In this document: positions 1 to 5,195 of the stretch, piece after piece
Numbering within the stretch: the stretch's first letter is position 1
Layout: each line of letters opens with the position of its first letter
DNA from: an uncultured Alistipes sp.
GTDB lineage: Bacteria > Bacteroidota > Bacteroidia > Bacteroidales > Rikenellaceae
DNA length: 5,195 nucleotides
Reading direction: 5' to 3'
NCBI GenBank assembly: GCA_947178455.1
Contig: CAMWYI010000116.1
Span: 1 to 5,195 of the forward strand
Position numbers and translations under genes: made by a program
The notes under the pieces: generated by a model
What the model was told of the DNA's origin: nothing
The model's input: only the letters and a program-made list of their open reading frames with translations
Database searches by the model: none

Positions 1-114
1 GGCGTACTGAAAGCGCTGCGCCGTCGTCAGTACTGCACGAAGCCTTCGGTTGCGAAACGCGAGGCGCTGATGCACGCCATCTACGTGGAGCACACCTATC
101 GCAACGAAGAGTAA
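1..114 (+). CDS. rpsU: 30S ribosomal protein S21, C-terminal part (5' end outside window)
   Basis: Frame 1 is open from the first base to a TAA at 112-114 and gives 37 residues starting GVLKALRRRQYCTKPSVAKR and ending NEE. The arrangement of a basic RRRQ run, then KPSVxKRE, then a short helix ending in acidic residues matches the C-terminal half of bacterial S21, a small basic protein of the 30S subunit involved in translation initiation. Bacteroidota S21 is usually about 63-65 residues, so roughly the first 26 residues, the start codon and the promoter lie left of the window. The gene is convergent with glnN and is followed after about 50 bases by a strong hairpin terminator. The call rests on motif recognition in a short fragment, but the KPS-x-x-KRE pattern is distinctive. 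Nothing suggests that the gene is broken; it is simply cut by the window edge. Confidence 0.9.
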   Translation, partial: GVLKALRRRQYCTKPSVAKREALMHAIYVEHTYRNEE

Positions 115-145
115 TGCCCGACCGTCCGGCGCGACCGGAAGAAGG

Positions 146-199
146 CGTTGCTTCGGAGCAACGAAAAACCGGAAATCCTGCACAGGATTTCCGGTTTTT
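146..199. terminator. Bidirectional intrinsic terminator between convergent rpsU and glnN
   Basis: The main hairpin is at 164-199. The arm AAAAACCGGAAATCCTG (164-180) pairs perfectly with 183-199, giving a 17-bp complementarity around a very small centre, so the real loop is probably 4-6 nt. The stem begins with five A and ends in a T run (195-200). It therefore reads as a GC-containing stem followed by U residues from either strand, and can stop rpsU from the left and glnN from the right (17 bases past its TAG). A second 7-bp hairpin, CGTTGCT-TCGG-AGCAACG, lies immediately beside it at 146-163 with no gap. It has no T run after it on the plus strand. On the minus strand it would lie just downstream of the glnN terminator. 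The main hairpin is clear; the role of the small one is unknown. Confidence 0.88.
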
Positions 200-216
200 T
201 CGTGCAGTCGACCGGC

Positions 217-2394
217 CTATCGGATGAAAAGCAGCTCGCGATACTTGGGCAGCGGCCAAATCTGGTCGTCGACAATCTCCTCCAACTTGTCGATATGGTA
301 CCGGATTTCGTCGAGGAACGCAGCCACCGTATCATGGTAAGCAATCGCTTTACCCCGCTGGTCGTCGATGCGGTTGGCCCGTTTGCGCGCTTCGGTCATG
401 TCGTCCGTCATTTTCTGAATGGACGCCGTGTGATACTGGATTTTCTTAATCAGCTCGATGTCGGCCGAAGCATTCAAACCCGGAATCTGCGCCATTTTGT
501 ACACCTTGTCGAGGAGCATCGCCTCGTACTTCGACGCAATCGGCACGATGTGGTTCATCGTCAGGTCGCCCAACACGCGGCTTTCGATTTGGATTTTCTT
601 GGCGTAGGTCTCCCACTTCACCTCGGCGCGGGCTTCGAGCTCCACTTTCGAGAAGACACCCAAATCGGCGAACATCGCGACCGTATTCTTATCCAAATAA
701 CGGTCGATCATCAACGGCGTGGAAGTCTCGCAATCGAGCCCGCGACGGGCTGCTTCGGCTTTCCATTCGTCGGAGTAGCCGTTGCCGTCGAAGCGAATCG
801 CCTTGCAAGCCTTGATTTTCTGCTTCAACACCTCGTAGATAGCCTTTTCTTTCTTGATGCCCGCCTCGATTTTGGCGTCGACGGCCACCTTGAACTCGCG
901 CAACTCGGCGGCAACGACCGAATTGAGCACAATCATCGCCTCGGCGCAGTTGTCCGACGACCCGACGGCGCGGAACTCGAAGCGGTTGCCCGTAAAGGCG
1001 AACGGCGAAGTCCGGTTGCGGTCGGTATTGTCGAGCAAGAGGGTCGGGATGTGCGAAATGCCGCTCATCTTGAAGACGTTTTTGGCGTCGAAGCGGATGG
1101 CGTTGTCCCCCTTGCTGGCCGCCAGTTTGTCGAGCACGCCCGAAACCTGCGAGCCGGGGAAAGTCGAGATGATAGCCGGAGGCGCTTCGTTGGCCCCCAA
1201 ACGGTGGGCGTTCGTGGCGCTCATAATCGAAGCTTTCAACAAGCCATTGTATTTGTAAACGGCCGAAATGACGTTGACCAAGAAAGTGATGAACTGCAAA
1301 TTCTCGGAAGCGGTCTTGCCGGGGCCCAACAGATTGACCCCCGTGTCGGTACCCAACGACCAGTTGTTGTGCTTGCCCGACCCGTTGATGCCCTTGAAAG
1401 GCTTTTCGTGCAACAGCACGCGGAACTGGTGACGGCGGGCGATTTTGTCCATGACGGTCATCAACAACTGGTTGTGGTCGTTGGCCAGATTCGCTTCTTC
1501 GTAGACCGGAGCCAGCTCGAACTGATTGGGCGCCACCTCGTTGTGACGGGTTTTGACGGGAATGCCCAATTTCAAGCATTCGTATTCGAGGTCTTTCATG
1601 AACGCCATGACGCGTGCGGGAATCGCCCCGAAATAGTGGTCTTCCAACTGCTGGTTCTTGGCCGATTCGTGGCCCATGAGCGTGCGGCCGGTCAGCACGA
1701 GGTCGGGACGAATCGCCCACAGGCTCTCATCCACGAGGAAATACTCCTGCTCCCAACCGAGGTACGAAAAGACGCGCTGCACGTTCTTGTCGAAATACCG
1801 GCACACCTCCGTCGCGGCGTTGCCGACGGCCGTGACGGCCCGCAACAAGGGCACCTTGTAATCGAGCGCCTCGCCCGTATAGGAAATGAAGACGGTCGGA
1901 ATGCAAAGCGTCGTGTCGACGATGAATGCCGGCGAAGTGGGGTCCCATGCCGAGTAACCGCGCGCCTCGAACGTATTGCGGATACCGCCGTTGGGGAACG
2001 ACGAAGCGTCGGGCTCCTGCTGCACGAGCAATTTGCCGGAAAACTCCTCCAACACGCCTCCCTCACCGTCGGGCTCGGCAAAAGCGTCGTGTTTCTCGGC
2101 AGTACCGCCCGTCAGCGGCTGGAACCAGTGGGTGTAGTGGTCGGCGCCGTGCTCCAACGCCCATTGGCGCATGCCGGCCGCGACGCTGTCAGCCACCTCG
2201 AACGGCAGCGGCGTGCGTTTCTCCATCGTCTCGGAGAGAATGGCGTAAGTACGTTTGTCGAGGTACTTGCGCATGGCGTCGTGGTTGAATACCTTTTCGC
2301 CGAAATAATCCGAAGGACGGCCTTCGGGAGCGTTGGGCTCGACGGCGGCATGATTGATTGCCGCATCGACCATTTTGAAGCGTAACAAAGACAT
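217..2394 (-). CDS. glnN: Type III glutamine synthetase (GSIII)
   Basis: The product catalyses ATP-dependent condensation of glutamate and ammonium to glutamine in the cytoplasm, the entry step of nitrogen assimilation. It has 725 residues, close to the roughly 730 of the Bacteroides fragilis enzyme that defined GSIII and far longer than GSI or GSII (about 350-470). The GSIII-type N-terminal motif HWFQPLTGGTAEKHD is at 89-103. Catalytic-core motifs follow in order: GWEQEYFL at 213-220 (metal-ligand glutamates E215 and E217), HNEVAPNQFELAP at 284-296, NGSGKHNNWS at 337-346 (H342 in the ammonium/glutamate loop region), and NRTSPFAFTGNRFEFR at 460-475. A long helical C-terminal extension follows, including a charged, possibly coiled-coil stretch around 650-710. 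An in-frame TAA lies six codons upstream (2410-2412), so the ATG at 2394 is the longest possible start; Met8 is a less likely alternative. No Shine-Dalgarno is visible, as is usual in Bacteroidota. A TACCTTTG promoter box lies about 80 bases upstream. The gene stands alone, convergent with rpsU and divergent from mutA. All the motifs listed are present, so the enzyme should be active. Confidence 0.97.
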   Translation of the reverse strand: MSLLRFKMVDAAINHAAVEPNAPEGRPSDYFGEKVFNHDAMRKYLDKRTYAILSETMEKRTPLPFEVADSVAAGMRQWALEHGADHYTHWFQPLTGGTAEKHDAFAEPDGEGGVLEEFSGKLLVQQEPDASSFPNGGIRNTFEARGYSAWDPTSPAFIVDTTLCIPTVFISYTGEALDYKVPLLRAVTAVGNAATEVCRYFDKNVQRVFSYLGWEQEYFLVDESLWAIRPDLVLTGRTLMGHESAKNQQLEDHYFGAIPARVMAFMKDLEYECLKLGIPVKTRHNEVAPNQFELAPVYEEANLANDHNQLLMTVMDKIARRHQFRVLLHEKPFKGINGSGKHNNWSLGTDTGVNLLGPGKTASENLQFITFLVNVISAVYKYNGLLKASIMSATNAHRLGANEAPPAIISTFPGSQVSGVLDKLAASKGDNAIRFDAKNVFKMSGISHIPTLLLDNTDRNRTSPFAFTGNRFEFRAVGSSDNCAEAMIVLNSVVAAELREFKVAVDAKIEAGIKKEKAIYEVLKQKIKACKAIRFDGNGYSDEWKAEAARRGLDCETSTPLMIDRYLDKNTVAMFADLGVFSKVELEARAEVKWETYAKKIQIESRVLGDLTMNHIVPIASKYEAMLLDKVYKMAQIPGLNASADIELIKKIQYHTASIQKMTDDMTEARKRANRIDDQRGKAIAYHDTVAAFLDEIRYHIDKLEEIVDDQIWPLPKYRELLFIR

Positions 2395-2424
2395 GGTGCT
2401 GATTTGGGGTTAAGTCGTTCGTAT

Positions 2425-2456
2425 CGGCCGACGGGGATTTTCGTCCTGTTCGGCCG
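2425..2456 (-). other. Stem-loop in the predicted glnN 5' leader
   Basis: CGGCCG at 2425-2430 pairs with CGGCCG at 2451-2456. After a single-base bulge (2450) the stem continues through 2431-2436 against 2444-2449, with G-T positions that become C-A mismatches in the minus-strand RNA. If transcription starts near 2468, this GC-rich hairpin lies in the roughly 74-nt leader, with its base about 30 nt upstream of the glnN ATG. It is not followed by a U run in the minus-strand RNA, so it is not a standard terminator. It could affect mRNA stability or translation. CGGCCG is self-complementary and part of the stem could be chance, so the functional call is weak. Confidence 0.35.
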
Positions 2457-2474
2457 CTGTTCCGTTTACAGGGA

Positions 2475-2482
2475 CAAAGGTA
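2475..2482 (-). promoter_or_regulatory. Predicted glnN promoter, -7 box TACCTTTG
   Basis: The plus strand reads CAAAGGTA at 2475-2482, which is TACCTTTG on the minus strand: a perfect match to the Bacteroidota primary sigma factor -7 consensus TAnnTTTG. Transcription would start near 2468, giving a leader of about 74 nt before glnN. A TTTG that might serve as the -33 element is at 2509-2512, but its 26-bp spacing is longer than the usual 19-21 bp, so the upstream element is poor. Position and orientation fit glnN well. Confidence 0.6.
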
Positions 2483-2600
2483 GTTTTTTCTCCGAAAAGT
2501 TGTTCGCGCAAAAACCGGATTATTTCAGAAAAACACGATTTTTTTCGTCGAATTTCCGAAAAACAGGTGCAAAATTTCAGATTTTGCCCGAATTTTTATG

Positions 2601-2618
2601 CTGTTATCGAAATAACAG
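2601..2618. repeat. 18-bp inverted repeat CTGTTAT-N4-ATAACAG, candidate operator
   Basis: The sequence CTGTTATCGAAATAACAG is a perfect 7-bp inverted repeat with a 4-bp centre (CGAA). It lies about 120 bp upstream of the glnN -7 box and about 200 bp upstream of the mutA -7 box candidate. Such symmetry is typical of dimeric helix-turn-helix operators, and the TGTTA-N6-TAACA core resembles the TTGTTAA-N4-TTAACAA type of site bound by the redox regulator Rex in some Firmicutes (5 of 7 positions per half). It could equally be an RNA hairpin with a CGAA tetraloop. No regulator gene is in the window, so assigning one is speculative. Confidence 0.4.
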
Positions 2619-2668
2619 ACGATTTTTGAGGCCGTTTTCCGATTTCGTGCATTTTTTGAAAACCGTTC

Positions 2669-2714
2669 GAAGCGAAAGCGTTTCACCGAAAAATTCATCG
2701 GTTTTTCTTTTTTT
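2669..2714 (+). terminator. Tandem hairpins with T tract; candidate terminator or attenuator inside the intergenic region
   Basis: A 6-bp hairpin (2669-2674 with 2679-2684, loop AAAG, one G-U pair) abuts a 5-bp hairpin ACCGA / TCGGT (2685-2689 with 2698-2702, loop of 8). A T tract (T5-C-T7, 2702-2714) follows directly. This is terminator-like on the plus strand, about 150 bases before mutA and upstream of its predicted promoter. An alternative 8-bp pairing, CCGAAAAA (2686-2693) with TTTTTCGG (2710-2717), would use up part of the T tract. The stems are short and one is A/T-poor only at its base, so termination may be weak. The element would make sense as the end of a small RNA or of a longer mutA leader. 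Confidence 0.35.
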
Positions 2715-2729
2715 CGGCAACGCGCGAAG

Positions 2730-2758
2730 TGCCGAAGCGGCGTTTTCCCGCTTCGGCA
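2730..2758. other. Strong 11-bp stem-loop upstream of mutA
   Basis: TGCCGAAGCGG (2730-2740) pairs perfectly with 2748-2758 around a 7-base loop (CGTTTTC). It is the most GC-rich and stable structure in the intergenic region. It has no immediate T run on either strand: 3' of it on the plus strand is GACGGGAGGAGTG before a T7 run at 2774-2781. It could be a protected 3' end, part of a longer leader, or a protein-binding dyad. It lies upstream of the predicted mutA transcription start. Confidence 0.5.
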
Positions 2759-2814
2759 GACGGGAGGAGTGTTATTTTTTTCACACTTTTTTACCGCAAT
2801 TCGCCGATTTTTCG

Positions 2815-2822
2815 TAATTTTA
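2815..2822 (+). promoter_or_regulatory. Candidate mutA promoter, -7 box TAATTTTA
   Basis: TAATTTTA at 2815-2822 matches the Bacteroidota -7 consensus TAnnTTTG at all but the last of its defined positions. A T-rich stretch ending TTTA at 2790-2793 lies 21 bp upstream, at the right distance for a degenerate -33 TTTG. Transcription would begin near 2829, giving a leader of about 35 nt that ends in the A/T-rich AATAAAATT just before the mutA ATG; such A-rich leaders commonly replace Shine-Dalgarno sites in this phylum. It is the best rightward match close to mutA, but weaker than the glnN box. Confidence 0.42.
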
Positions 2823-2863
2823 TGCGCCAAAATGCAAACTCATACTAATTCTTCAATAAAATT

Positions 2864-4711
2864 ATGGCAAACACCAACCGCGAAAAGCTGTTCGCCGAAT
2901 TTCCGCCGGTCTCGACCGAAGCGTGGGAAGAGGTGATTACGGCCGATCTGAAAGGTGCCGACTACGAGCGCAAACTGGTTTGGCGCACGGGCGAAGGGTT
3001 CAACGTCCGCCCCTACTACCGCGCTGAAAATCTCGACGGCATCCGTTTCTTGGGCTCGCAGGCAGGCGAGTTCCCGTATGTTCGGGGTACGCGCACGGAC
3101 AACCGCTGGCGCATCCACCAGACGGTGGAGGTCGACGACCCCGCCAAAGCCAACGCCGAAGCACTCGACATCCTGAACAAAGGGGTCGATTCGCTGGGAT
3201 TCTGCATCCGCAAGGAGAACCTCACGGCCGAAGAACTCGACGTGCTGCTGCACGGCATCCACATTCCGGCCATAGACCTCGTATTCAGCGGCAAGCACAT
3301 GGGGGCATTCGCCGAACTGGTACTGGCGAAACTCGAAAAAGAGCACGTCGGCAAGGAGGATGCGCACATCGCATTCTGCATCGACCCGCTGGTCAAGAAT
3401 TTGGCGACGAAAGGCGACTTCTGCTCGCCCGACGGCGAAAAATGCTTCGCACGCATCGCCGCACTCATGGAGAAATCGCGCGAGTACAAGCACGTACGCA
3501 TCGTGACCGTATCGGCCCAGATGTTCGGCAATGCAGGCTCGACCATCGTCGAGGAGCTGGCATTCGCCCTCTCGGCCGGTAACGACTACCTCGCCCGCTT
3601 GACCGACCGTGGCGTCGATGCCGAAACCATCGCCCGCAAGATGCGTTTCTCGTTCTCGGTGACGTCGAACTACTTTTTGGAAATCGCTAAATTCCGTGCG
3701 GCCCGCATGCTGTGGGCCAATGTGGTGAAGGCCTACGGCCCGCAGAACTGCGCCTGCAAGATGCAAATCCATGCCGAAACCTCGCAATGGAATCAGACGG
3801 TCTACGACCCCTATGTCAACATGCTGCGCGGCACGACCGAAGCCATGTCAGCGGCTATCGGCGGAGTCTATTCGCTGGAAGTGACGCCGTTCGACCGTGC
3901 GTTCGAGACGCCCAACGAATTTTCGAAGCGCATCGCCCGCAATGCCGAGCTGCTGCTGAAACACGAAGCCCATTTCGACCAAGTGGTCGACCCGGCCGGC
4001 GGTTCGTACTATGTGGAGAACTTGACCCAATCCATCGCAGCCGAAGCATGGAAGCTCTTTCTCGAAGTCGAAGAAAAGGGCGGCTATGCCGAAGCCTACA
4101 AGGCGGGCTTTATCAAAGAGCGCATCGACGCATCGGCCGCAGCGAAAGACAAGAACATCGCGACGCGCCGTCAGGTGCTGCTGGGAGCAAACCAATACCC
4201 CAACTTCACGGAGACGGCCCCTGCGGAAATCGCAGCCGAAGCCGTAACCCGCGCGCAAGGCGAAGGCAACGTGCTGACGCCCTATCGCGGCGCAATGGCG
4301 TTCGAGGAGATGCGTCTGCATGTCGACCGTTCGGGCAAAGAGCCGAAAGCGTTTATGCTGACGTGCGGCAACTTGGCGATGGCCCGTGCACGGGCGCAGT
4401 TCTCGTGCAACTTCTTCGCCTGTGCCGGAATCCGCGTGCAGGACAACACCTATTTCAAGTCGATCGAAGAGGGCGCGAAAGCCGCACTGGAATCGAAAGC
4501 CGAAATCGTGGTAGTCTGCGCGTCGGACGACGACTATGCCGAAGCAGCGCCGAAAGTCAAGGAGTTGCTGGGCGGCAAGGCGATACTGGTAGTCGCCGGA
4601 GCACCGGCCTGCACGCCCGAACTGGAAGCACAAGGCATCACGAACTTCATCAACGTGAAGTCGAACGTGCTGGAAACCCTGAAGTCGTACCTTAAAGAGC
4701 TGGGAATCTGA
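2864..4711 (+). CDS. mutA: Methylmalonyl-CoA mutase small (beta) subunit
   Basis: This is the non-catalytic partner of MutB in the heterodimeric adenosylcobalamin-dependent mutase that interconverts succinyl-CoA and methylmalonyl-CoA for propionate formation in the cytoplasm. Its 615 residues fit the family (about 610-640). The N-terminal segment KGADYERKLVWRTGEGFNVRPYY (30-52) is typical of small subunits. It leads into a TIM-barrel domain (to about 460) with the conserved stretches TVYDPYVNMLRGTTEAMSAAIGG (around 311-333) and VDPAGGSYYVENLT (375-388). The C-terminal flavodoxin-like domain (about 490-615) resembles a B12-binding domain, but the cobalamin-ligand motif DxHxxG is absent; the corresponding region reads CGNLAMARARAQF (501-513). 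This is expected for MutA, where only the large subunit binds cofactor. An in-frame TAA at 2846-2848 lies just upstream, making the ATG at 2864 the first possible start. The stop is separated from mutB by two bases, so the two are almost certainly one operon and translationally coupled. The pairing with mutB makes the assignment secure. Confidence 0.96.
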   Translation: MANTNREKLFAEFPPVSTEAWEEVITADLKGADYERKLVWRTGEGFNVRPYYRAENLDGIRFLGSQAGEFPYVRGTRTDNRWRIHQTVEVDDPAKANAEALDILNKGVDSLGFCIRKENLTAEELDVLLHGIHIPAIDLVFSGKHMGAFAELVLAKLEKEHVGKEDAHIAFCIDPLVKNLATKGDFCSPDGEKCFARIAALMEKSREYKHVRIVTVSAQMFGNAGSTIVEELAFALSAGNDYLARLTDRGVDAETIARKMRFSFSVTSNYFLEIAKFRAARMLWANVVKAYGPQNCACKMQIHAETSQWNQTVYDPYVNMLRGTTEAMSAAIGGVYSLEVTPFDRAFETPNEFSKRIARNAELLLKHEAHFDQVVDPAGGSYYVENLTQSIAAEAWKLFLEVEEKGGYAEAYKAGFIKERIDASAAAKDKNIATRRQVLLGANQYPNFTETAPAEIAAEAVTRAQGEGNVLTPYRGAMAFEEMRLHVDRSGKEPKAFMLTCGNLAMARARAQFSCNFFACAGIRVQDNTYFKSIEEGAKAALESKAEIVVVCASDDDYAEAAPKVKELLGGKAILVVAGAPACTPELEAQGITNFINVKSNVLETLKSYLKELGI

Positions 4712-4713
4712 CT

Positions 4714-5195
4714 ATGAGAGCGAAATTTTCAGAACTGGAATACAAAGCCGCAGCCGGAAACGCCTGCGCGACGAAAGGCTGCACCGAAAACGAACCTTGG
4801 GTGACGGCCGAACAGATCCCCGTGAAGGGAAACTACACGGCCGCCGACCTCGAAGGCATGGAACACCTGAACTATGCGGCCGGTATGGCCCCGTTCCTGC
4901 GCGGCCCCTACTCGACGATGTATGTAATGCGTCCGTGGACGATTCGTCAGTATGCGGGCTTCTCGACCGCCGAAGAATCGAACGCATTTTACCGCCGCAA
5001 CCTCGCGGCAGGACAGAAAGGTCTGTCGGTGGCGTTCGACTTGGCGACGCACCGAGGCTATGACGCCGACCACCCGCGCGTAGTGGGCGATGTGGGCAAA
5101 GCCGGTGTGTCGATTTGCTCGGTCGAAGATATGAAAGTGCTGTTCAACGGCATTCCGCTCGACAAGATGTCGGTGTCGATGACGATGAACGGCGC
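4714..5195 (+). CDS. mutB: Methylmalonyl-CoA mutase large (alpha, catalytic) subunit, N-terminal part (3' end outside window)
   Basis: The frame is open from ATG 4714 to the window edge, giving 160 complete codons of a protein usually about 710-730 residues long. The product is the catalytic subunit that binds adenosylcobalamin and the CoA ester and carries out the radical rearrangement. The stretch GPYSTMYVMRPWTIRQYAGF (64-83) is the family's substrate-binding signature. Y66, R73, T76, R78 and Y80 align with Y75, R82, T85, R87 and Y89 of the Propionibacterium enzyme, the last being the tyrosine close to the corrin and substrate. Conserved barrel sequences follow: FYRRNLAAGQKGLSVAFDL (92-110), THRGYD (112-117), and KMSVSMTMNG (151-160). 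The N-terminal arm (1-50) is variable and here carries two cysteines (C18, C23) with no recognised role. The cobalamin-binding DxHxxG domain would be near the unseen C-terminus. The start lies two bases after the mutA stop. Only a weak GGGA (4702-4705) precedes it, so coupling to mutA translation is likely. Confidence 0.97.
   Translation, partial: MRAKFSELEYKAAAGNACATKGCTENEPWVTAEQIPVKGNYTAADLEGMEHLNYAAGMAPFLRGPYSTMYVMRPWTIRQYAGFSTAEESNAFYRRNLAAGQKGLSVAFDLATHRGYDADHPRVVGDVGKAGVSICSVEDMKVLFNGIPLDKMSVSMTMNG

Larger units (their letters stand above)
2395..2863. other. 469-bp divergent intergenic region, A/T-rich and hairpin-rich, no gene called
   Basis: This region separates the starts of glnN (left) and mutA (right). 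Composition changes sharply from the GC-rich genes to runs of A and T. The octamer CGATTTTT occurs three times in the same orientation (2536, 2620, 2805), and CCGAAAA occurs repeatedly. Besides the elements listed separately, there is a 7-bp hairpin at 2569-2587 (GCAAAAT / ATTTTGC, loop TTCAG). Open frames of 137 codons (plus strand) and 101 codons (minus strand) cross it, but both encode low-complexity Phe/Arg/Lys/Ser-rich strings with no recognisable fold and overlap the promoters, so neither is called as a gene. I looked for a cobalamin riboswitch ahead of the B12-dependent mutase genes and did not see the B12-box core (GCCACTG-like). Confidence 0.7.

Noticed and set aside
148..2385. A 745-codon open frame on the plus strand, antisense to nearly all of glnN
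   Set aside because: Its codons are in exact register with glnN codons, so its stops would arise only from TTA, CTA or TCA codons in glnN. These A-ending codons are avoided by the G/C-ending codon use; the only one is the TTA at Leu4, where the frame ends. The translation (rich in Arg, Val, His, Phe) resembles no family, while glnN has all its motifs. It is a shadow frame.
2404..2830. Open frames of 137 codons (plus) and 101 codons (minus) in the intergenic region
   Set aside because: They encode low-complexity Phe/Arg/Lys/Ser strings, overlap predicted promoters and hairpins, and overlap each other on opposite strands. The region's composition is unlike the neighbouring genes. Ribosome profiling or conservation of the frame would be needed to revive either one.
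2395..2863. Cobalamin riboswitch upstream of the B12-dependent mutase
   Set aside because: No B12-box-like core or long multi-stem leader was seen, and the likely mutA leader is only about 35 nt. A covariance-model search (Rfam cobalamin family) on both strands would settle it.
2832..2936. A 34-codon frame starting at ATG 2832 and overlapping the start of mutA in another frame
   Set aside because: Its ATG lies almost at the predicted transcription start, and beyond 2864 the sequence is explained by mutA. A leader-peptide role has no support.
2840..4633. Long minus-strand open frames antisense to mutA (2840-3787 and 3848-4633)
   Set aside because: Same codon-register effect as in glnN: rare TTA/CTA/TCA codons leave the antisense frame open. 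No recognisable protein features.
5110..5160. Slightly unusual residues in MutB (VSIC and LFNG instead of the common VAID and LFDG)
   Set aside because: As far as I recall, VSIC-type sequences also occur in MutB of other Bacteroidota, and these positions are not the catalytic residues, so I treat this as lineage variation.
1..5195. Search for mobile elements, CRISPR repeats, tRNA/rRNA genes, defence or other unknown systems
   Set aside because: No transposase-like sequence, regularly spaced repeats, tRNA-like cloverleaf or anomalous gene was seen. All coding sequence is accounted for by four well-known core genes.

Overview
The window looks like ordinary core-genome sequence from a Bacteroidota (Bacteroidales) chromosome with fairly GC-rich genes. 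The evidence is a type III glutamine synthetase (GSIII), a two-subunit methylmalonyl-CoA mutase, a TAnnTTTG-type promoter with no Shine-Dalgarno sequence, and A/T-rich intergenic DNA between genes with mostly G/C third codon positions. The GC-rich codon use would fit a group such as Alistipes/Rikenellaceae better than a typical low-GC Bacteroides, but this is inference and cannot be fixed from the window alone.

Layout from left to right. (1) Positions 1-114 hold the 3' end of a gene for ribosomal protein S21 (rpsU), plus strand. (2) Positions 115-216 are a convergent intergenic gap with a strong hairpin flanked by A and T runs, which can terminate both rpsU and the gene facing it. (3) Positions 217-2394, minus strand, encode a complete 725-residue GSIII (glnN). 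(4) Positions 2395-2863 are a 469-bp divergent intergenic region. It is A/T-rich and full of hairpins. It contains a good leftward promoter for glnN, a weaker rightward promoter candidate for mutA, an 18-bp inverted repeat that could be an operator, and a tandem-hairpin plus T-tract element that could end a small or attenuated transcript. (5) Positions 2864-4711 encode the complete small subunit of methylmalonyl-CoA mutase (mutA). (6) From 4714 to the window end lies the 5' part of the large catalytic subunit (mutB), two bases after the mutA stop.

MutA and MutB form the adenosylcobalamin-dependent heterodimer that interconverts succinyl-CoA and methylmalonyl-CoA, the B12-dependent step of the succinate-to-propionate route used by many fermentative Bacteroidota. 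GlnN assimilates ammonium into glutamine. The two units are divergently transcribed and share only the intergenic region; nothing shows that they are functionally linked. I found no mobile element, CRISPR array, tRNA or rRNA gene, or unknown gene. The parts worth a second look are the structured elements in 2395-2863.
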